NCBI GenBank assembly: GCA_020532085.1
Contig: JAJBAV010000002.1
Coordinates: 1 to 64,000, forward strand
Source of the DNA: Candidatus Cloacimonadota bacterium
Lineage (GTDB): Bacteria; Cloacimonadota; Cloacimonadia; Cloacimonadales; Cloacimonadaceae
DNA length: 64,000 bases
Direction of reading: 5' to 3'
This document shows positions 58,242-64,000 of the stretch, piece after piece (position 1 is the stretch's first letter; every line of letters begins with the position of its first letter). The position numbers were made by a program, and so were the translations under genes. The notes beneath the pieces are model-generated. The model made no database searches. It had not been told where the DNA came from and saw nothing but the letters and a program-made list of their open reading frames with translations.

Positions 58242-59314
58242 GCGGTATCCTCCCTAAGTTCCAAACGTTGCAGGCCTGGCCACTGAAGGCAGAGGTCTTC
58301 CCTGGGGCTGGCGATGAAGATCTGGTAGCGGTAATCCACGTATTCCGCCACGCGGTGGGCGTGGTCCTTGTCCAGTTCGGCGAAAACATCGTCGAAGAGC
58401 AGGATGGGCCGGATGCCTGTGAGGTTCTGGATCAGGGTGGCCTGGATCAGCTTGAGGATGATCACTGTGATGCGTTTCTGGCCCTGGGAGCCGTAGCTTT
58501 TAAGGTTATGGCCGTCCAGGCGGAACTCGTAATCGTCGATGTGGGCACCGGCCAGGCTGCGCTGATAGCGCTTTTCCCGGGATTCCAGGGCCACCAGGGT
58601 CGCGAGCAGGTGCTCCGCGGTGGCGGGGTAGTCTTCGTGATGGTGGGGCAGATAGGCCACGCGGATGTCCTTCACCTGTTCGGAAACGGCAGGGTAGTGC
58701 TGCGCGAAGGCCCCGTTCACCAGGTCCAGATAGCGCTTGCGGTATTCCAGCACCTCCAGCAGCAGGGCGCAAAACTTCGTGTCCCAGGCCAGCTTTTCCT
58801 CCCGGGTGTAGGGGCGTTTGAACAGGCTGTTGCGCTGTTCCACCACATGCAGGTATTCGCGCAGGGTGGTGATGTAGGGCGGGTAGATCTGGGAAATGGC
58901 CAGATCGAAGTACTGGCGCCGGAAGCGGGGATATCCGCCCACCAGGTTCATGTCTTCCGGGGCGGCGTAGATCACCTTCACGTTCTCGAAGATCCGGCTC
59001 AGCTGCTTCACGGGATTGTCGTTTATCTTCAGCAGTTTCCTGCCTTGCTGCCAGCTGATCTGCACCCTAAGGTCCAGACCGGCGTCATCCGCAAACTCGC
59101 CGCGCACGCTGAAGAAATCCGTGTTTTCCCGCTTCAGTTCGTCATCGCGGTGAAAGCGCACGGATTTGCCCAGGCCACAATAGGCAATGGATTCCAGCAG
59201 ATTGGTTTTGCCCCAGCCGTTGGGCGCGATCACCAGATTCCCCTCTGGACGGAGGCTGAAACTGGCGTTGGCGTAATTTCGGAAATTGGCCAGGCTGAGC
59301 TGTTTCAGGATCAA
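58238..59314 (-). CDS. recF: DNA repair ATPase RecF
   Basis: A 358-residue SMC-like ATPase. It has Walker A APNGWGKTN (30-38), signature YGSQGQKRITVI and Walker B RPILLFDDVFAELD. RecF works with RecO and RecR to load RecA on gapped DNA. Length is standard. The Walker A has Trp where most RecF have Gln. It starts 3 bases after dnaN and overlaps the MFS gene by four bases. Confidence 0.96.
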   Translation of the reverse strand: MILKQLSLANFRNYANASFSLRPEGNLVIAPNGWGKTNLLESIAYCGLGKSVRFHRDDELKRENTDFFSVRGEFADDAGLDLRVQISWQQGRKLLKINDNPVKQLSRIFENVKVIYAAPEDMNLVGGYPRFRRQYFDLAISQIYPPYITTLREYLHVVEQRNSLFKRPYTREEKLAWDTKFCALLLEVLEYRKRYLDLVNGAFAQHYPAVSEQVKDIRVAYLPHHHEDYPATAEHLLATLVALESREKRYQRSLAGAHIDDYEFRLDGHNLKSYGSQGQKRITVIILKLIQATLIQNLTGIRPILLFDDVFAELDKDHAHRVAEYVDYRYQIFIASPREDLCLQWPGLQRLELREDTA

Positions 59315-59317
59315 GCG

Positions 59318-60484
59318 CTACGACCGCAGCGGCATCAACAGGAAGGTGATCTTCTGATTTTCAGGCAGCGGTTCGTTGTAAACCATCATCGGTTCTTTGG
59401 CGCCGCCCAGCTTGATGCAGACCGTATCGGTGTCGATGGCGTCCAGGATCGCCAGCATATAGCGGAAATTGAAGGAGATGGAAGTCTCGGAGCCGGTGTA
59501 TTTGAAGGTTTCCACAAATTCCTTGGCGTCGCCGGTATCGCGGTCGCTGGTGTTGATCTCGAAGCGTTCGGAATCGATCTCAAAGCGGATGCGGTTGTTG
59601 TCTTCCGGTGCAACCAGGGCCACGCGGCGGATGGATTCCTGCAATTTCTTCTTGTCCACCAGGATCTGGTTCGGCAGATCGGCCATGAAGGCTTTCTGAT
59701 ATTCGGGGTATTTATGCTCGATGATGTTTGAAACGATGGTGAAGGCGCCGTAGGCAAAGACGATCTTATTTCGTTCCATCAGCACCTTCATTTCCTTTAT
59801 GGAAGAGTCGAAAACCTTTTGCAAAAAGCTCAAAGTCTTCACCGGGATCACCTTTTCCAGCAGTTGCTCGGAAGGCGTGTCCTGGAAGAGGGATTCCTCG
59901 CCTTCAGCTTTTTCCTGCTTCACCGGGGCGGTGTTCGGCACCACGATCTCCGCGACCTTGCGTCCGTCGGTGGCGGCCATCAGGTTCGTCTTTTCCATGA
60001 TCTTCCAGCAGACGCCGGTGAGCACCGCGCGGTTCACGTCGGTGGAAACGGCGAAAGAGGTTTTGCCGATCATGCGGTTGAAGGTCTCAGCGTTCACGGT
60101 CGTGGCGTTTTCCAGCTTGGGTTCCGGCAGGATAGGGAACAGGGTGTGGTCGGCGCAGAGGATGTTGAAATCGATCTTGGCGCACTGGATCATCAGCAGG
60201 TCCTCGGTTTTCCAGAGGTCGATCACCGCGGGAGGCATCTGCTGGATGATCTCGTTGAAATGCTTGGCGGAAACGGCGATGGTGCCGCCTTCGCTCACGG
60301 CGGCGTTGAAACGCACGTCCACGGTTATCTCCAGGTCCGAGGCCGTGATCTTCACCTCGCCTTTGTCGGCGTTGGCTTCGATCAGGTAGTTGGTCAGAAT
60401 GGGAGAGGTGGTCTTGGCGGATACTATCCCCACCAAGTGCTGGATGTGGTGGACAAGCTCTTTCTGCTCTATCGCTAATCTCAT
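59318..60484 (-). CDS. dnaN: DNA polymerase III sliding clamp (beta)
   Basis: The 388-residue clamp has the three tandem clamp domains. It begins MRLAIEQKELVHHIQHLVGIVSAKTTSPIL, has SASDLEITV-like strands (TASDLEITVDVRF), and ends in the typical FLLMPLRS. It encircles DNA and tethers the polymerase. GGGGAAG precedes the ATG. Followed at 3 bases by recF. dnaA, often its upstream neighbour, is absent; a protease gene lies there instead. Confidence 0.97.
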   Translation of the reverse strand: MRLAIEQKELVHHIQHLVGIVSAKTTSPILTNYLIEANADKGEVKITASDLEITVDVRFNAAVSEGGTIAVSAKHFNEIIQQMPPAVIDLWKTEDLLMIQCAKIDFNILCADHTLFPILPEPKLENATTVNAETFNRMIGKTSFAVSTDVNRAVLTGVCWKIMEKTNLMAATDGRKVAEIVVPNTAPVKQEKAEGEESLFQDTPSEQLLEKVIPVKTLSFLQKVFDSSIKEMKVLMERNKIVFAYGAFTIVSNIIEHKYPEYQKAFMADLPNQILVDKKKLQESIRRVALVAPEDNNRIRFEIDSERFEINTSDRDTGDAKEFVETFKYTGSETSISFNFRYMLAILDAIDTDTVCIKLGGAKEPMMVYNEPLPENQKITFLLMPLRS

Positions 60485-60521
60485 GTCTTCCCCTTGTTTA
60501 CAGTAATTATATCGTCAGGCC

Positions 60522-60550
60522 ACCAAATTTGGCAATTGGCTGTTTGTCAA
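60522..60550 (-). promoter_or_regulatory. Probable promoter of the dnaN operon
   Basis: Minus-strand TTGACA (60550-60545), 17-base spacer, TTTGGT (60527-60522), overlapping CAAATTTG, a TAnnTTTG-like box. About 38 bases before the dnaN ATG. No DnaA box is evident. Confidence 0.45.
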
Positions 60551-60604
60551 CTGATTTGTGGACTTGGCATTTTTCCGGTATCGAAGCCAGGGTTCACGCG
60601 GCTC

Positions 60605-63163
60605 TCATTCCGTGAAGGCTTGCACCTTGTAGAATTTGTGGCGTGCCGTGCCAGCGGGGATGCTGTAGTGGGTCTCATAGACCGTAGCCACCGGGGTTTC
60701 CGGCCAGTCGGAGGGATCGTCGCTGGCAAAGACATGGTAGCCGCTGTAGCCTGGCAGTGCCGACCAAACAAGGTTCAGACCTGCTGTTCCCGCGGAGATC
60801 GCCACCTCCGGCGGGGCGGAGCTCAGGGTGCCAAAACTCCACACAGCGGAGCCGACAGCATCTCCACCCGAGCTGTAAGGGACCACTTTCCAATAATATG
60901 TGGCTTCGGAAGCAAGCGGCGCGGAGTGTTCATAAACGGTGGCAACGCCCAGGTTCAGCCCGTTCAGCAGATTGGTGGGAGGGTTGTTGGTTCCCAGATA
61001 AAGCTTGTATCCGCTGGGGGATCCTGAAGCCGGCTGCCAGCTGAACTGGCAATCGGTGGCCACGTGGGTGGCCTGATCTGCCGGGCTCAGGTAGCTGGCC
61101 GGGAAAGGAACCTGCGCCACTTTGATGTTGTCCAGAAACATGTTGTATCCAGCCGCGCTCACGGCCCGGAAGATCACGTAATAGTCGCCCGCGGCGTTTA
61201 TCGGCAGGGCGAAGGAGTAGTTTCTCCAGGCGGGAGAGCTTTCCGCTGGTTCCTGCAGCCGGTAGCGGAAGATGGTTCCCAGCAGAGTGGGCGTTCCGCT
61301 CAGGCCAGAACTGGAGTTCAGGTACACTTCGATCTTGTCCTGCGCCGTGCTTTGGTTTCCGTCCCGGTACATCCAGAAATTCACCGCGTGGGCGTGGTTG
61401 ACGGCATCGCTGACCACGATCTTGGGCGTAACCAGCAGCGCTGAACTCCCCGTGGGAGCGATGTCGCTGTAGTAGCGCAGCATTCCGGCCCCGGATTGGG
61501 GACTGCAGGTGGGATTGGTTCCAGAGGTAACCCGCGTGAAAGTGTAGCTTCCGGTTTGGGCAGCGCTGGTCCATCCCAGGGGTGGGAAAGTGGTGGCGTC
61601 GAAGCTCTGCAGATGGGGGTTCACGGCGAAATCGAATACAGGCGGCCCCAGCCGGAAACTCATGGTGCTGCCGGCGCTGGAGCCGATCTCGCAGATGAAC
61701 AGGTTTCCGGCCGACCCGTCTTGTAAAAATGGCGTCGGATTGGTTGTTGAGTTGATCGCGGTGCGGCCTGTTTCCAAGCTGTAGTTTGCTGAATTTACGG
61801 TGCCATTAACTGTGGTCGTTCCACCCGGCCTGTAGATGTATAGCTCGTCCGGAGGCCCGTCCGCGTTGCCGTTTCCGCAAGAGGTGTCGATGCGGTAAAC
61901 CAGGATTCCCGAGCCCGGGACCGAGCTTTCAAAGGTGCCTGTTTTCTTGCGGAATTCCACCACGTAATACTGGTTCGGGTTGTTCGAGTTGATCCTGTAT
62001 GCCTGTCCCGTGGCCGAGGTCAGCGGATTCAGCGTGTAAACCCCGTCGGCGCTGAGGGTGGGGATGGAGGCTATCCAATCACCGTATTTGTATTTCATGA
62101 AGGCGGTCATGTGCTGAGGCGGGTTTTGGTCCGAATTCATCAGGTCCCAGGCCCCGGCGGGGGAGATCCCGTTGCTGGTGTAGTGATAGAGGTCGGGCGC
62201 GCCCAGGGTGTGGAAAAATTCGTGGCAGATCACGCCCACCCCGCGATCGGCCAGAAAATCCTGAAGTTGGAAATTGAAGTCATAGACCCGTTTGCCGTTG
62301 ATGTACACATAGCGGTCGTAGAGGGACCAGCGGTGCGGCCAGAGCAGGCTGGCCCACTCTCCGGCGGTACCTTTGACTACAAAGACCACGTTGTCCACCC
62401 GGCCATCGTTGTCAGAATCGATGGTCAGACTGCTGGGGATTTGGGCGGAAACGCCGTTTGTGGCATTCTGCAACAAAGTAAATTCTCTAAGCCTCCTTTC
62501 CGTGTCCCCATCGTAGCCAGTGGGATTGGTGGTCACGTTGTATGGCTGGAAATAGGCCCGGGGGTGGCTGTCTTGCCAGGAGACCACATAACCTCCCGAG
62601 GGGGCGGGATAAAAGTGGGTGTTCACCGTCAGCTGGTTGTAGCTGGCTTGCAGATAGTAGTTTTTCTGGGAATTCGTGGATGAGTTGAACCAGCCGTCAT
62701 AAACGCTGTTTAGCTGGCCGAATTCGGTTTCATCGGAGAAGCGGATGTAGATCACGAGGTTGTTGATGGTGCCGGTGGTGGGGGCGTCCCGCTCGGCCGG
62801 CATGGCAAAACGTTCCTGGCGCTGTTGTTTGTAAAGAGACTCGCTGATGTTGATCCCGGGCTCCAGTCCCTGGCCGCGGGGGTCGTCCCGGCCCGCGATC
62901 AGCGTTCCGGCGGCCACGTCGTCGCCGTTCTTCACGGCGTAGCAGAGCCAGCCGGTCTGGGGATCGCGGATGATGGTGAAGCCTTCCGCGTCGTGCAGCC
63001 AGTTGTGGAATTCGTCGCCGCTGGCAAAGAGCTCCAACGTGGTTCCGTCAGGCTGGTCAACCTTTACCGCGATCTTGTTGATGTAGGCCGCCTGCAATCC
63101 GCAGGACAGGGCCTGAAAGGCCACAATGAAGGTTATGGCGGCAAGCTGGGCAAATCTGTTCAC
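60605..63163 (-). CDS. Secreted M6 family metalloprotease
   Basis: An 852-residue exported zinc protease. The signal peptide is FAQLAAITFIVAFQALSCGLQA. A propeptide-like region precedes the M6 catalytic domain. The zinc motif is HEFFHTLGAPD, with His314, Glu315 and His318. A calcium-type loop DSDNDGRVDNV lies at about 249-259. Then follow a carbohydrate-binding-like domain (about 560-720; LQSFDATTFPPLGWTS), a fibronectin-like domain (about 725-800; LSPADQATHVATDCQFSWQPA) and a last fibronectin-like domain ending HKFYKVQAFTE. GGGAG 8 bases before a GTG at 63163 picks that start; an ATG at 63178 is also in frame. The C-terminal domain resembles those of the beta-helix proteins. Confidence 0.92.
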   Translation of the reverse strand: MNRFAQLAAITFIVAFQALSCGLQAAYINKIAVKVDQPDGTTLELFASGDEFHNWLHDAEGFTIIRDPQTGWLCYAVKNGDDVAAGTLIAGRDDPRGQGLEPGINISESLYKQQRQERFAMPAERDAPTTGTINNLVIYIRFSDETEFGQLNSVYDGWFNSSTNSQKNYYLQASYNQLTVNTHFYPAPSGGYVVSWQDSHPRAYFQPYNVTTNPTGYDGDTERRLREFTLLQNATNGVSAQIPSSLTIDSDNDGRVDNVVFVVKGTAGEWASLLWPHRWSLYDRYVYINGKRVYDFNFQLQDFLADRGVGVICHEFFHTLGAPDLYHYTSNGISPAGAWDLMNSDQNPPQHMTAFMKYKYGDWIASIPTLSADGVYTLNPLTSATGQAYRINSNNPNQYYVVEFRKKTGTFESSVPGSGILVYRIDTSCGNGNADGPPDELYIYRPGGTTTVNGTVNSANYSLETGRTAINSTTNPTPFLQDGSAGNLFICEIGSSAGSTMSFRLGPPVFDFAVNPHLQSFDATTFPPLGWTSAAQTGSYTFTRVTSGTNPTCSPQSGAGMLRYYSDIAPTGSSALLVTPKIVVSDAVNHAHAVNFWMYRDGNQSTAQDKIEVYLNSSSGLSGTPTLLGTIFRYRLQEPAESSPAWRNYSFALPINAAGDYYVIFRAVSAAGYNMFLDNIKVAQVPFPASYLSPADQATHVATDCQFSWQPASGSPSGYKLYLGTNNPPTNLLNGLNLGVATVYEHSAPLASEATYYWKVVPYSSGGDAVGSAVWSFGTLSSAPPEVAISAGTAGLNLVWSALPGYSGYHVFASDDPSDWPETPVATVYETHYSIPAGTARHKFYKVQAFTE

Positions 63164-63272
63164 TTCTCGTTCTCCCATATTGAAAACTTTTTCGCATGCT
63201 CTCAGATCCGCCATATCCGTCAATGAATTTTCCCGCGCAACCCTCTTTTCCGCAGGGTGATACCGCCTTGTT

Positions 63273-63387
63273 CCGCCCTTAGCCCCTTCCTGTTCACCTC
63301 CCTTTCGCCTCCCGCACACTTCCCGTTGAAAGGGCGGGAACTCAACGGGAGGCGAAAGGGAGGTGAATGGGATGAGGCTAAGGGCGG
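63273..63387. repeat. 115-bp inverted repeat with 42-bp arms
   Basis: Arms 63273-63314 and 63346-63387 are reverse complements with four mismatches, around a 31-base centre containing GGCGGGAACTCAACGGGA. It lies between the glycosyltransferase stop and the protease start and could act as a terminator for the former. Relatives at 38829 and 26132. Confidence 0.85.
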
Positions 63388-63423
63388 GTCAACCGGGAAA
63401 ATTTGGAGATGGCTGGGAACGGT

Positions 63424-64000
63424 TTATGAAGTTACTTCTACGTTCAAAACAGAGCGATAAAGGTCTCCGATCCGGGCGGTGACGCTGGCGTGGCCGAAAT
63501 TTCTTACGCAATGTTCGCGGATGGCCTGTGGAGCATAGCTGGTATAACTGGAGCTCATTTTTAGCAGAGCCTCCGCGAGGGCGGAAGGATTCTGTTTGGG
63601 AACCAGGATGCCGCAATGCTCGTTCAGGATATCCCTGGGCCCTCCGCAGTTGGTGGCGACAACCGGTTTTCCGCAGGCCAGCGCCTCCGTGATGACCAGG
63701 CTGAAGCTTTCGAAACGGCTGGGCATCACAAAGCAGTCGCAGAGCTGATACTGCTCCCGGGCTTGGGTTGGGGTGAGCCTTCCCAGCCACGTGATGTGGT
63801 TCAGCAAACCCTCATCCTCCGCCGTTTTCCGGGCCTGGGACAGCAGGGGGCCCGCTCCGCCCCAGAACAGGTGCCAGTCCCGCGCGCGGGATTTCAAAAG
63901 CTTCAGCGCCTGAAGCAGATCGGTGGCCCCTTTGTTCGTGCTGACCGTGGACAGGGTAAACAGCCGCAAAGGCCCTTCCGGACGCGGGTTCACCGGGGGC
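63424..64000 (-). CDS. Glycosyltransferase family 4/1 protein, C-terminal part (partial)
   Basis: 192 residues in frame reach the window edge. They form the nucleotide-sugar-binding half of a GT-B glycosyltransferase: FTLSTVSTNKGATDLLQALKLL, ITWLGRLTPTQAREQYQLCDCFVMPSRFESFSLVITEALACGKPVVATNCGGPRDIL, and GILVPKQNPSALAEALLKM. The E-x7-E motif with SFSLVITEALACGKP is the usual donor site. The apparent start at 63993 (GTG) is internal; the frame is open to base 64000, so the N-terminus is outside the window. Acceptor unknown. Confidence 0.92.
   Translation of the reverse strand, partial: PPVNPRPEGPLRLFTLSTVSTNKGATDLLQALKLLKSRARDWHLFWGGAGPLLSQARKTAEDEGLLNHITWLGRLTPTQAREQYQLCDCFVMPSRFESFSLVITEALACGKPVVATNCGGPRDILNEHCGILVPKQNPSALAEALLKMSSSYTSYAPQAIREHCVRNFGHASVTARIGDLYRSVLNVEVTS

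Noticed and set aside
60485-60604. Replication origin upstream of dnaN
   Set aside because: No cluster of TTATCCACA-like boxes and no dnaA. Only a promoter is visible.

Overview
The window is about 64 kb of a gene-dense bacterial chromosome, roughly 55-60% GC by eye. It looks like a strict anaerobe of the Fibrobacteres-Chlorobi-Bacteroidetes superphylum, most likely a Candidatus Cloacimonadota. This is inference from three things: a V-type ATPase operon carrying a DUF2764 gene, a class I hybrid-cluster protein, and very large secreted parallel beta-helix, C25-peptidase and M6-peptidase proteins. No rRNA or marker alignment was possible.

Layout. 0-6.6 kb: an open frame cut by the window edge, an HU protein, a TPR lipoprotein, a UmuD-like S24 peptidase, a large outer-membrane-type protein and a TSUP permease, then tRNA-Leu(CAG). 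7.2-13.3 kb: a lipoprotein; a minus-strand operon of DUF985 cupin, PhoH2 (PIN + PhoH) and an alanine racemase with an extra 250-residue C-terminal domain; and a Sel1-like protein. 13.3-29.4 kb: four tandem minus-strand paralogues of secreted beta-helix proteins, one fused to a gingipain-type protease, separated by repeat-packed spacers. 29.6-37.1 kb: a seven-gene V-ATPase operon (E, DUF2764, A, B, D, I, K), whose K subunit carries the residues of a Na+ site. 37.2-38.0 kb: two small membrane proteins. 38.0-39.3 kb: another repeat-rich spacer. 39.4-47.7 kb: a 2.7-thousand-residue modular surface protein whose signal peptide is cut off by an in-frame amber codon. 47.9-50.5 kb: a TetR / cupin / hcp operon with a palindromic operator. 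51-53.2 kb: a membrane protein, an FAD dehydrogenase and tRNA-Phe(GAA). 53.3-60.5 kb: a minus-strand housekeeping operon dnaN-recF-MFS-aspS-purN-mtaB. 60.6-63.2 kb: a secreted M6 metalloprotease. 63.4-64 kb: the C-terminal part of a glycosyltransferase.

The most unusual material is in the spacers. Several families of hairpin repeats sit at gene 3' ends: a 250-bp element with 29-bp perfect inverted termini, a 17-bp tandem array paired with an 11-bp-stem hairpin, TCATTCC/GGAATGA palindromes, and a 115-bp inverted repeat. One of these elements lies beside the 3' end of three of the four tandem paralogues, which suggests the repeats took part in the duplications. Six secreted proteins in the window also end in the same type of short fibronectin-like domain, a candidate secretion or anchoring module.
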